From the NCBI GenBank assembly GCA_021792795.1, contig JAJYUB010000037.1, forward strand, positions 1 to 32,559: a stretch of 32,559 nucleotides of DNA, in the 5' to 3' direction. Positions 23,878 through 32,344 of the stretch are shown in pieces; the first letter of the stretch is position 1, and each line of letters starts with the position of its first letter. The DNA comes from Acidobacteriota bacterium (lineage in GTDB: Bacteria > Acidobacteriota > Terriglobia > Terriglobales > Acidobacteriaceae). The notes beneath the pieces are model-generated. The model did not search any database, was not told where the DNA came from, and saw only the letters and a list, made by a program, of their open reading frames with translations. A program made the translations under genes and the position numbers.

Positions 23878-25116
23878 TCAGCGAAGCGTCTGTCGCACTG
23901 CGATAAAAGAAATTTGCTCGACATCTTCCGACTTCATATCGAAATTCTGTTGCAACGTAGTACGCGCGGGAAAATTGTCTTTAAAAAACGTGCCGTAGAG
24001 AGACACGACCGGGTCCTCGTCTTTCATGTCACGCAGATACACAGTCGAAGAGACGACATTCGAGAAATCCATGTCCGCCTTCTGCAACCCATCCAGCAGG
24101 CTGCGCATCGACATCCGCACCTGAATGCCCAGCTCCGGCGAAAACAGGCCCAGGGATGGGACATACGCGTCCTTGGCCGAGAGATACAGGGTATCTCCGT
24201 AGAGGATGCCGGGGCTTGCGGTTGGACTGGGCCCCTCATTTCTGGGGCGAATCGACATGCGTTTGGACAGATCGGCGCCGGCAATGCAACTGAACACGAT
24301 ATGGGCGTGGTTCGGAAGGTCCACCACCTGAATTGTCCCTCGCCCAGGGGTGTTCCCAAACTCAAAATATGTTGCGTAGATCTTGTTCATCACACGTTGT
24401 GGACCGCCATGGCTGCTGAGATAGGGATTGACCCAGATGACATTCGCCATGCTCATGTTGGCAGCCTTGGCAACCGCAGCGACGTTATCGAGGGCCTGCT
24501 TGACTTCTCCGGCATCATCGGCGGCCAGCTTTCCCGTCAGCGGATCGACGCCTCCCTGCGCCGATATGTAGAGAACATCGTCGGCTTCGATTCCCGCCGG
24601 ATCGATGTGTCGTCCCTGCGGCCACCCCTGCGGATGGATCACGCGTCGGCGGGCAGCACTGCTCACAGCGATGCAGTTGATTTCGATATTCTCTCCGTTC
24701 GGCAGACTCGCTACTCCGAGCACGGTGCGGGCAGGCGGGTCCGCTCCGATCATCTTCCAGTAGACCTTGTTCATCCCTTCCATATTCGACAGATGGGTCA
24801 GATAGATGTTCATCCACACCACATTGCCAAAATCCATTCCTGCCGCGCGCAGCACGCCTTGCACATTGCCCAACGACTGGCGCGCCTCCTGTTGGAAATC
24901 CTTTGGGACCTCGCCGCTACTGTTGCGTCCATCCTGGCCGCCAACGTAGAGCGTTCGATTGACGAGAATACCGGCACTCGATGCCGAACCAAGGCGATTG
25001 CCGGCTACCTGAACGACCTTGATCGCGCCGCCGGCCTGCGCAAGCAGTGGCGCGCACCATGCAGCCAGCAGAAGACACAAGACAAAATAAGGGCAGCGTC
25101 TTAACGGATCGCGCAT
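23878..25116 (-). CDS. Exported triple-RidA (YjgF) domain fusion
   Basis: RidA proteins hydrolyse reactive enamine/imine intermediates released by PLP enzymes to 2-keto acids and ammonia. This 412-residue protein has a signal peptide (about 9-27, PYFVLCLLLAAWCAPLLAQ) and three consecutive RidA domains at about 40-152, 160-280 and 290-410. Each keeps the family's active-site arginine just before the last strands: PARTVLG (Arg130), GRGTIQV (Arg259) and ARTTLQQ (Arg385). Single-domain RidA proteins normally act as cytosolic trimers, so this looks like a covalent, exported trimer. ATG is preceded by AGGGAGGACAA. It lies in the same series as a Tat-exported PLP enzyme, which would be its imine source. 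Confidence 0.88.
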   Translation of the reverse strand: MRDPLRRCPYFVLCLLLAAWCAPLLAQAGGAIKVVQVAGNRLGSASSAGILVNRTLYVGGQDGRNSSGEVPKDFQQEARQSLGNVQGVLRAAGMDFGNVVWMNIYLTHLSNMEGMNKVYWKMIGADPPARTVLGVASLPNGENIEINCIAVSSAARRRVIHPQGWPQGRHIDPAGIEADDVLYISAQGGVDPLTGKLAADDAGEVKQALDNVAAVAKAANMSMANVIWVNPYLSSHGGPQRVMNKIYATYFEFGNTPGRGTIQVVDLPNHAHIVFSCIAGADLSKRMSIRPRNEGPSPTASPGILYGDTLYLSAKDAYVPSLGLFSPELGIQVRMSMRSLLDGLQKADMDFSNVVSSTVYLRDMKDEDPVVSLYGTFFKDNFPARTTLQQNFDMKSEDVEQISFIAVRQTLR

Positions 25117-25212
25117 TTGTCCTCCCTGGAAAGCTACTCCATTTGTTCATATTCACAAAAACGCTAGCGGAACAACAGTCCACGATCGAGCCGATGAAAT
25201 CTTCCCTGGAGC

Positions 25213-26109
25213 TTAGTGGCGTGCGCCTTTTTGTTGCATGCCCGGATACCAGGAGCGCACGCAGAGTAGCCGCGATGTGACGTCGGGCGCGCTGTAGTAG
25301 CCCACCGTAGCATTGAGCCGGAAAAAATAAGCATCCCCGGCTTTGGCAGGGTGTCGCCCTGCGATTCCGTCCATTCCTCCGCCAGCCACGATGACGCCGT
25401 GGCCACTCAATATCAGGTAGATCTCCTCTTCACGCTGGTGATGGTGAGGAAAGTTCGTGCCGCCGGGCGCTATCTCCATCAGGAAGAGGCTGGTCAGTAC
25501 GCGGCCTGCCGCAATGCGGTCACGCTTGCTGTCGACATCTCCCATGAGCAGACGGAAGCGGGTCGAACTTGGGTGGCCATTCACCAGCGTCGTTGGCACA
25601 TCTTCAATGTTGGCTTTCAAGGGGTGCGATGGCGGTTGAGACTTGTCAAATCCTTTGGTGTAAAAACCCATGACGACCACGGTCAGCGGCGCTCCGGATG
25701 TATTCGTTAAAGCATGCGGAACCGTCGACGGGAGATAGAGATAGTCCTCGGTCTTCAGGGGTATGTCCTCGTTTCCGTATTTCGCGGAGCCACTGCCGTC
25801 GAGAACGACGTACACCTGGTCTTCCTGGGGATATTGAACCGTGGCGCAAGCGCCATGGGGATCGATGACTGCCTCCCCATATCGAGCTACGCCAACCACC
25901 ACGGACGTATCCGGATCTCCCTGGCCGAACAGAGGTTTGTAACGACACGTCGCCGTGGTGATGTCCGACGGTCTCTCCGCAGCGGTCAGGGTGTTGCGAT
26001 ACAGGTAGGTGGGATCGATCCGGCGATGGTCTGCATGCAGAGGAAGAGCACAAGCGGTACCTGCCAGCAGAGCGATGAATGCGGCTGCGTGCCGTTGACT
26101 GGGATGCAT
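25213..26109 (-). CDS. Exported bicupin protein
   Basis: A 298-residue protein with a signal peptide (FIALLAGTACALPLHA, about residues 11-26) and two cupin barrels. Barrel one (about 55-150) has the QEDQVYVVLDGSGSAKYGN strand and LPSTVPHALTNTSG. Barrel two (about 185-290) has a strong metal site, NFPHHHQREEEIYLILSGHG (His222-224 and Glu229), and the matching later segment. The first barrel lacks the His-rich site, so only the second is likely to bind metal. Cupins of this type include sugar isomerases, dioxygenases and binding proteins; the substrate is not evident. ATG 26109 has GAGAGGTGG just upstream. The longer frame to 26370 is antisense to the downstream end of the PLP gene and is rejected. 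Confidence 0.85.
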   Translation of the reverse strand: MHPSQRHAAAFIALLAGTACALPLHADHRRIDPTYLYRNTLTAAERPSDITTATCRYKPLFGQGDPDTSVVVGVARYGEAVIDPHGACATVQYPQEDQVYVVLDGSGSAKYGNEDIPLKTEDYLYLPSTVPHALTNTSGAPLTVVVMGFYTKGFDKSQPPSHPLKANIEDVPTTLVNGHPSSTRFRLLMGDVDSKRDRIAAGRVLTSLFLMEIAPGGTNFPHHHQREEEIYLILSGHGVIVAGGGMDGIAGRHPAKAGDAYFFRLNATVGYYSAPDVTSRLLCVRSWYPGMQQKGARH

Positions 26110-26317
26110 GAGATTCCACCTCTCTTGCAACGTGATCGAAGAAGCTTTCTCGACCCTCGAGGATTTGTCCTTTTTAGCTGTCTTTCTCTCTGTCGGATAT
26201 ACCTGTGTGTTCTCGTACGCGCCAATGCACCCCGCCCAGGAGGGTGCCTTGCAGACGGGCATGATGCGACAAAATAAGTTTCCCACGGGTGTCTCTCTCC
26301 GGTTCGAAGAAACCGCC

Positions 26318-27616
26318 TCACGCAGATTGTTTGCGCGCCTTGTTGAGGACCTGGCGGAGGCGGTTGCCAACGATCAGGTCCTCACCGGGTTGCAGAGTCA
26401 TGGAAATAATTTGCAAGGGATTCGGGTGGGACCTCCGCCGCTTGTTTGAATCATGCTTGATGCGTGCCAGGACCCCGCTGGGATTGCTGTCCGTCAGCAC
26501 CTCAATGCGAGGGTCGCCGTCGTGCAACTGCTGGGCGCATTGGGCCACCGTCAAACCAAACTTCGCTTCGTCCCACATTACCGACAATGTTGGATAACTG
26601 TTCCCGTCTTGCGGGGTCATGATGTTCGTCGTCACTCCGGGCACAGTGTCCACCAGCTTCTGGATGCGTTCGACTCGGCCCTGCCACTCTCTGTTTAAAT
26701 CTCCGAGGTCCGCACGCGACCAATACTCGATCGCCGCCAGGATGCCCATGATCTCTTCCTTGCCGACCTTCATGGGACGGCATACGGCGCCTTCCCAGGG
26801 ATTGGTGTTGTACAGGGCCGCATCGATCAGGTCCTTGCGGCCCAATAACACTCCGGAACATTGCGGGCCAGACAGTCCCTTTCCGCCGCTGAAGCAAAAA
26901 AGGTCGACGCCAAGCTTGGCATAGCGCGTGAAGTAAGAAAATGGGGGTATACCGGCCGCGTCGTCGACCAAGAGGGGAACACCGGCGGGTTTGGTGACCT
27001 TGAGGACGCGCTCAAGCCGGTCGTCACGCCAGGTGGTGTAGACCATGGCGGTTTGCGGAGTGATGGCCGACGGCAGGTCTTCCACTGTTTCGGCGATCAC
27101 CAGTTTGCCTCCGGCAAGGCGGATGGCGCTGTCGAATGGACTCCGGCCTTCCATCATCACGACTTCACTTTTCAAGCCGGTCGTGTCGGGCAATTGCCAG
27201 ATGTTTTTTGGGTCCGACCCGGCGATGCAGGCCGCTGTTGCCGAAGCCATCGCGCCGGCCGAGCCGGAAGTGACCATTCCGGATTCAGCTCCAGACAGCT
27301 TCGCGAGATAGCGGCCAACTCCGGCTTGCAGTTCAAACATGTCGACAAAATAGTGCGACGCCTCCTCGGTCGCTCGCCGTGTCTCTGGCAGTTCCAGTGA
27401 ACCGCACACATAGGTCCAGGTGCCACGCGCGTTAATTAAAGGGCGAACGCCCAAGCGAGTGTAAATATTGTTGGAGAAGGTCCGCCTGCCAGGGGAGGCC
27501 ACAGTAGCGGCCAGGCTACGGGTGCCAATCGTGGCAAACAGAGGGGCTGCTGCCAGCAGTTTGATAAACGACCTTCGGTCATTCAAATGAGGTTGAATCT
27601 CATCCACCGGTAACAT
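26318..27616 (-). CDS. SelA-like PLP enzyme with Tat signal
   Basis: A 432-residue fold-type I PLP enzyme of the SelA/D-glucosaminate-6-phosphate ammonia-lyase-like group. Evidence: INARGTWTYVCGS near the N-terminus, the GSAGAMASATAA segment, PLLVDDAAG (cofactor Asp), and FCFSGGKGLSGPQCSGVLLG, whose lysine (246) should form the aldimine. A twin-arginine signal begins at residue 14 (DRRSFIKLLAAAPLFATIG), so the folded enzyme with cofactor is probably exported. Relatives such as DgaE eliminate ammonia from amino-sugar acids. Start ATG 27616 has AGGAG five nt upstream. It heads the minus-strand series (208 bp to the cupin gene) and is divergent from the giant receptor gene. True selenocysteine synthesis is unlikely because no selB or SelC-like gene is present. 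Confidence 0.82.
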   Translation of the reverse strand: MLPVDEIQPHLNDRRSFIKLLAAAPLFATIGTRSLAATVASPGRRTFSNNIYTRLGVRPLINARGTWTYVCGSLELPETRRATEEASHYFVDMFELQAGVGRYLAKLSGAESGMVTSGSAGAMASATAACIAGSDPKNIWQLPDTTGLKSEVVMMEGRSPFDSAIRLAGGKLVIAETVEDLPSAITPQTAMVYTTWRDDRLERVLKVTKPAGVPLLVDDAAGIPPFSYFTRYAKLGVDLFCFSGGKGLSGPQCSGVLLGRKDLIDAALYNTNPWEGAVCRPMKVGKEEIMGILAAIEYWSRADLGDLNREWQGRVERIQKLVDTVPGVTTNIMTPQDGNSYPTLSVMWDEAKFGLTVAQCAQQLHDGDPRIEVLTDSNPSGVLARIKHDSNKRRRSHPNPLQIISMTLQPGEDLIVGNRLRQVLNKARKQSA

Positions 27617-27720
27617 TGCGCTCCTTCTCTCTCTATTGCGAGAAAAACAATATCAAAGAACACTTGTGAAATCGGCGGCTGTTCAGGCGATTTCGGGGGC
27701 CATCCTGGTCCTCTCAGTGG

Positions 27721-27744
27721 CCATTGAAAGCAAGCTTTCAATGG
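27721..27744. repeat. 11-bp-arm palindrome, possible operator
   Basis: CCATTGAAAGC and its complement GCTTTCAATGG are separated by only AA. TTGAAAGC/GCTTTCAA half sites resemble LacI-family operators (classic TTGAAAGCGCTTTCAA), except for two bases inserted at the centre. It sits 105 bp before the ATG of the SelA-like gene and 466 bp before the receptor start. As RNA its 2-nt loop is too tight for a good hairpin, which favours a DNA site. Confidence 0.55.
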
Positions 27745-28113
27745 AAAGACATGGATTCCCAAACATGTGTGTCAAAACCGCCGATTCGCGCAGCCGTGAA
27801 GTGAAACACAGGCGTTCCTGTTCCTTCCAGTGCAACGCTCCTCGAATATATATAACAGTACATATAGAAACAAGCCACTTAAGTCTCTTACTGACTGCTT
27901 ATTATGCATTACATCAGGGGTATATTCAGAGGCGTTATGCTTGACCGATGATGATCCACAGGATGTTATGTATTTTATTTTCAATAACTTATCTCGTTAG
28001 TTGGAGAGAAAGTATTTCTTGGCGTAGAGACCTTCCCTTACTCGCTAGATCGAAATTTCGTTGCACAACATAGCAAAGACATTTTCGTATTATTGCTTTC
28101 CCGCAAAAAAGGA

Positions 28114-28142
28114 TTGACATTCGATGATTGCAACTCTTACTA
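28114..28142 (+). promoter_or_regulatory. Candidate promoter of the receptor gene
   Basis: A perfect TTGACA (28114-28119), a 17-bp spacer and TTACTA (28137-28142; TACTAT if one base later). Transcription would begin near 28150 and give a leader of about 60 nt before ATG 28210. It is the best sigma-70-like site in the region. Confidence 0.6.
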
Positions 28143-28209
28143 TTCCATCTCCCGACGATTGTTGCGTTTGGAGCCAAGCGTTTCACACATTGAAATCCGC
28201 TATGGAAAG

Positions 28210-31200
28210 ATGGAAAACAGAATGAATCGAACGATTAAGCTGCTGTTAACTCTCGTGGTGGGGGCAATTTTCTCATTGGGAGCGGTCGCGGTTTGGGCCG
28301 CAATCACAGGTTCGATCTCTGGGCTGGTTACCGATCCTGCCGGCGCGCCCGTTGCAAACACCACAGTCACTGCAACGAACCAACTGACAGGGGTTGAGAG
28401 CAAAGTTGTGACAGATTCAAGAGGTTTCTACAGTTTTCCAGCCCTTGCAGTAGGCACATATACGGTTCAACTCAGTTCTCCTGGGTACAAGGAGTTTATC
28501 GAAAAAGATGTGCCCATCAATGCGAATTCGGCGGTTCGAGTAGACGTTAAATTTGTGCTGGGTCAACTAACGGAAACCACGACCGTGACCGCAGATGCTT
28601 TGCGAGTCGAGACCCAGAGCACCCAACTTGGCGACGTGATCGAAGGCGCAAAAATGACGTCCGTGCCGCTGAATGGCCGCGCGTTCACCGATCTGCTGGC
28701 TCTGCAGCCGGGCGTTTCACCCTACCAGAACGTGGAAGCTACGTATGTCAATCGTCCGGTCTCAGGCGACCTCAACTCTGGAAATCAATCGATTAATGGC
28801 GGTAGAGAGACCGCAAACGGGTTCATGGTAAACGGAGCAATAGCCAACGAAGGCGTTGCAAACGGAACCGCTCTAATGCCGAACCTGGATTCGATACAGG
28901 AATTCCGAATTCTTACGAGCAACTTCGATGCCGAATACGGCAATTTTAGCGGGGGGCAAGTCAACGTGGTGACCAAGTCGGGAACCAACCGGTATCACGG
29001 AGACGCCTTCGACTTTGTCCGCAATACAGCCCTCGATGCGAAAAATTACTATGCCACAACTCGTGGCTCCTTCGTGCAGAACCAGTTCGGCGGAACAATC
29101 GGTGGACCCATTAAGAAGGACAAGATGTTCTTTTTCGGCGACTATCAAGGGACCCGAAATACGATTGGGGCGACGGAGAACTATCCAGTTCCTTCGTTGG
29201 CAGATCGCGGGGGAGACCTCAGCGATCAAACGGCCGCGTTGCTTGCGTCAGACCCTGCAAATGGCGGAACAGGAGTCGCGGGACCCTACTGGGCAAACAT
29301 TCTTTCACAACGGTTGGGCTATGCCGTGACCTCTGGTGAGCCATACTACACGCAAGGGTGTACAACGACTGCTCAGTGCGTATTTCCGAATGCCATAATT
29401 CCGACCACTGCATTCTCTCCCGTTGCAAACAATTTGCTGCAATATATTCCTACACCGAACAAACCGTCGAATTATTATGAGACCTCGGCATACCCGGAAA
29501 CCTTGAACGATGAGAAGGGAAGCCTTCGCGCGGACATGAACACGCGCTTCGGCCAAGTATTTGCGTATTATTTCCAGGATTGGTACACACAAATCAATCC
29601 GTTCGCCCCGGGCGACGCAACAGTGCCTGGATTTCCTGCGGACACGACAGCGCGGGCGCAAATGGCGAACGTCGGCCTCACGACTACGTACGGCTCCAAT
29701 GCTGTGAATGACATACGGATATCGTATCTGCGCAATATCTGGGACAATGACGAGCCCAGCGGGGGGCTTGGTCCTTCATTGTCGTCCCAGGGTTTTGTCA
29801 CGCCTTGGGGGTCTGCGGGCGGTTTGGGCATGAACAATCCCGCGTTTCAAGGAGTCATGCCAATTTTTTTCAACAACTATACCATCGGGATTCCGCAAGA
29901 CACGATGAGAAACCTTGACAATACGTTTCAGGGCCTCGAAAACTATACCAGGATTGTCGGAACCCACACGTTTCAATTCGGCGTGGAATTCCATTACGAT
30001 CAGATCGCGGAGCGCAACTACGATGTCCCAAATGGATCGTTTAACTTCAATGGTTCCGAAACCGGCTTTGATTTCGCAGATTTCCTGCTAGGTGCTCCGG
30101 CCAATTTTCAGCAGGCAAGTATTCAAATCATGGACTCGCGCACCACTTATTTTGGGACCTATGCGCAGGATAGTTGGCGTGCGACTCCGACGCTAACGCT
30201 GAATTATGGATTGCGGTATGAAATTATGCCGCCGTTTTACGACACAGGGAACAAGCTAGAGACGATTGTGCCAGGCCTGCAGTCGGTGGTCTTCCCAGGC
30301 GCTCCGACTGGATATGTATTTCCAGGAGATCCAGGTATTCCGAGAACCCTAGCGCCGACCGACTATAAGGATTTTGCCCCAAGGTTTGGAGTGGCGTATT
30401 CCCCAGGCGCCGAAACCGGGTTATGGTCAAAAATAACAGGCGGTCCGGGAAAAACCAGCATTCGGGCTGGATACGGAATCTTCTATACTGCGATTGAAGA
30501 TCTCTCGAACTTCGAAGAAGTCGGCGATGCCCCGTACGGCCAGTTTTACTCAAGTCCTGCGCCCCCACTTTTCGATACACCCTATGTCGATCGAGGGACG
30601 GGATTTCACGAAACGAATGCCTTTCCGTTCATATTCCCGCCTAAAAATACCTCCGCTTCCCATCCCGATACGAGCTTCAATTGGGCGAATGTGGAACCCA
30701 TATCGTTTTCACTCTCTTATTACTATAAAAACGTGGTCCCTTATACGGAGGAGTGGCAGTTTACGGTTCAACGGCAGTTAGGACAGAATATGGTAGTCAG
30801 TGCTGGTTACGTAGGGAACCAAGGCCATCACCTGATCGTTTCCGAAGAGGCAAATCCAGGAAATGCTGCTCTATGCTTGCAGTTGAGCAACCCGGCGATA
30901 CTTGCTCCAGGCCAGCAGCCATGCGGCCCATTTCTTGAGAACACCGTCTTTACCTTGGCCACCGGACAAGTGGTGAACGGCACGCGGGGCCCATTAGGGA
31001 ACGACTTCGGTGCAAACCCCTATATGATCACCAAAGGGAACTCAAGCTATAACTCATTGCAGGTCAGTGTCCAGCAGACGGCCAAATATTGGAATTACTT
31101 GCTGGGTTACACCTTTGCCAAATGCATGGATGACGGCTCCGCACTTACTGGCGGGGTCAACTTTTCCAACCCTGCTTTGAGCCGCGGGTTATGTCACGCG

Positions 31201-31755
31201 GACGTTGAGCAGGACTTGGTGGTGAGCGGCACACTCCAGTTACCCTCCAGGAAGTTATTTGGCGCCGCATGGACGAATGCGATCACGAGAGGCTGGGCGA
31301 TTTCGGATATTACGACATTCGCAAGCGGTATACCAGTTACTTTTTCCGAGTCGGACGATCGCTCTCTCACCGGTGCGGGAGAAGATATAGATCTTCCCAA
31401 CTACGATCGGCAGGGTGGCCCGTTGTTTGGCGGCGGCAGTAGCCAGAATCCGCGAACCGGCAATCCCTATTTCAACATCGGCCTCTTCACGCCCGAGAAC
31501 CTCGGTACGTTTGGGACTTCCAGAAGAAGATTTTTTCACGGCCCTGGCATTGACAATTCCGATATGGCGCTCCTTAGGAACATGTCCTTACCTAAGGCGA
31601 CTCAGCTCCAGTTCCGTTTGGAAGCATTCAACGTTTTCAATCATGCACAATTCCAAACTCCAGGTGGAAATATCAACGATCCAGCAACATTCGGAATAGT
31701 AACTGCGGCAAACGATCCTCGCATCATGCAAGTTGCCTTGAAATTTTTGTTTTAG
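28210..31755 (+). CDS. Oar-like TonB-dependent receptor
   Basis: A 1,181-residue outer-membrane receptor of the very large acidobacterial type. Order: signal peptide (residues about 9-31), a carboxypeptidase regulatory-like beta domain (about 32-117: GSISGLVTDPAGAPVANTTV, YSFPALAVGTYTVQLSSPGY), a plug domain starting with SVPLNGRAFTDLLALQPGVS, then the barrel (FDFADFLLGAPANFQQ, YGLRYE, WEFQFTVQRQ-like, ISDITTFASGIPVTFS, LEAFNVFNHAQF) ending in QVALKFLF with the terminal Phe needed for outer-membrane insertion. The start is ATG 28210 (GGAAAG just upstream); ATG 28222 is possible. Such receptors import glycans or other bulky ligands through TonB. It is divergent from the exported PLP/RidA/PQQ series and probably brings in their substrate. 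The gene is less GC-rich than its neighbours. Confidence 0.92.
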   Translation: MENRMNRTIKLLLTLVVGAIFSLGAVAVWAAITGSISGLVTDPAGAPVANTTVTATNQLTGVESKVVTDSRGFYSFPALAVGTYTVQLSSPGYKEFIEKDVPINANSAVRVDVKFVLGQLTETTTVTADALRVETQSTQLGDVIEGAKMTSVPLNGRAFTDLLALQPGVSPYQNVEATYVNRPVSGDLNSGNQSINGGRETANGFMVNGAIANEGVANGTALMPNLDSIQEFRILTSNFDAEYGNFSGGQVNVVTKSGTNRYHGDAFDFVRNTALDAKNYYATTRGSFVQNQFGGTIGGPIKKDKMFFFGDYQGTRNTIGATENYPVPSLADRGGDLSDQTAALLASDPANGGTGVAGPYWANILSQRLGYAVTSGEPYYTQGCTTTAQCVFPNAIIPTTAFSPVANNLLQYIPTPNKPSNYYETSAYPETLNDEKGSLRADMNTRFGQVFAYYFQDWYTQINPFAPGDATVPGFPADTTARAQMANVGLTTTYGSNAVNDIRISYLRNIWDNDEPSGGLGPSLSSQGFVTPWGSAGGLGMNNPAFQGVMPIFFNNYTIGIPQDTMRNLDNTFQGLENYTRIVGTHTFQFGVEFHYDQIAERNYDVPNGSFNFNGSETGFDFADFLLGAPANFQQASIQIMDSRTTYFGTYAQDSWRATPTLTLNYGLRYEIMPPFYDTGNKLETIVPGLQSVVFPGAPTGYVFPGDPGIPRTLAPTDYKDFAPRFGVAYSPGAETGLWSKITGGPGKTSIRAGYGIFYTAIEDLSNFEEVGDAPYGQFYSSPAPPLFDTPYVDRGTGFHETNAFPFIFPPKNTSASHPDTSFNWANVEPISFSLSYYYKNVVPYTEEWQFTVQRQLGQNMVVSAGYVGNQGHHLIVSEEANPGNAALCLQLSNPAILAPGQQPCGPFLENTVFTLATGQVVNGTRGPLGNDFGANPYMITKGNSSYNSLQVSVQQTAKYWNYLLGYTFAKCMDDGSALTGGVNFSNPALSRGLCHADVEQDLVVSGTLQLPSRKLFGAAWTNAITRGWAISDITTFASGIPVTFSESDDRSLTGAGEDIDLPNYDRQGGPLFGGGSSQNPRTGNPYFNIGLFTPENLGTFGTSRRRFFHGPGIDNSDMALLRNMSLPKATQLQFRLEAFNVFNHAQFQTPGGNINDPATFGIVTAANDPRIMQVALKFLF

Positions 31756-31884
31756 GGAAGCTCCGATTGAGTATGGCCCTGTATCAGGGCGCGGCTTTGA
31801 GAGCCTGTCCTGAGCGCAGCCGAAGGGTGCCGTATATGGCTGAAAATCGGTAGGGCTTTAGCCCCCGAGTGATTTTCTGTCGAT
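31756..31884 (+). repeat. Hairpin-rich spacer after the receptor gene
   Basis: GCCCTG-TAT-CAGGGC (31776-31790) forms a tight six-pair hairpin, and GGGCTTTAGCCC is a second one near 31853-31864. Between them CTGTCCTGAGCGCAGCCGAAG resembles a repeated intergenic motif that I know from several bacterial genomes. No clear run of T follows either hairpin. It may act as a transcript end or be a dispersed repeat. Confidence 0.4.
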
Positions 31885-32208
31885 TTAATCAGACCTTCCT
31901 TGGCGGATTATTTTGTTCGTCGGCGTGCTGGCCGACGCCAGTGTCGCGGTTTGCGCAAGATGCCAGTTAGACCTTGCAGCCTGTGGTGCACCTGGCCATT
32001 GCCCAACCTGGCTGGCGCTGAAGTTTGTGGAGCAAATTCGACCCAGATATGCGTGAATGGTATGGACGATGGATTGGGCCGTGCTCGCGGGCAGGTATAG
32101 GTTCATGAGGCCCGCAATCAGGCGCAAAACCTGGCTTGCCGCGCGGCTTTTCAACTCCTGCGACATCCCCGCTCCCAGCATCTTGCGCAACAGCAGACTG
32201 ATGCTCAT
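31885..32208 (-). CDS. Small unrecognised open frame
   Basis: A 107-residue frame with no family I recognise. Its first half is mildly hydrophobic (LRLIAGLMNLYLPASTAQSIV) and its tail ends in GRSD. Several other frames on both strands are also open here, so it may be non-coding, part of a repeat or a degraded gene. No ribosome site is obvious. I list it only so that the stretch is accounted for. Confidence 0.2.
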   Translation of the reverse strand: MSISLLLRKMLGAGMSQELKSRAASQVLRLIAGLMNLYLPASTAQSIVHTIHAYLGRICSTNFSASQVGQWPGAPQAARSNWHLAQTATLASASTPTNKIIRQGRSD

Positions 32209-32344
32209 CGTGGCGTGACCTCGAAATGTGGATGGCCCAGCGTGGTCTAGTCCGGATAATTCGTGAAGGTTGAAAAAGCGAAAGCCTCATGTGCTGCAAA
32301 CATGTTGTTGCGACTGGGTTTGAAGCAGCAAGAGAGGCTATTGC

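Larger units (their letters stand above)
27617..28209. other. Divergent AT-rich control region
   Basis: 593 bp between the SelA-like gene and the receptor gene. It holds the palindrome at 27721-27744 and the candidate promoter at 28114-28143. The middle (27830-28080) is strikingly AT-rich compared with the window. I see no protein gene: short open frames such as 27636-27944 have no ribosome site or recognised family. The promoter for the minus-strand series should lie in the right-hand few hundred bases of the region but I could not pick a clear -35/-10 pair. Confidence 0.55.

Noticed and set aside
23245-25104. 619-codon open frame on the plus strand
   Set aside because: Antisense to the DUF4380 and triple-RidA genes, with Arg/His-rich composition and no family match; a shadow frame.
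26110-26370. N-terminal extension of the bicupin
   Set aside because: It would overlap the 3' end of the PLP gene, and ATG 26109 has a strong ribosome site and a clean signal peptide.
26318-27616. Selenocysteine synthase (selA)
   Set aside because: The fold matches, but the Tat signal, the lack of other selenium genes and the catabolic neighbours argue for an ammonia-lyase-like role.
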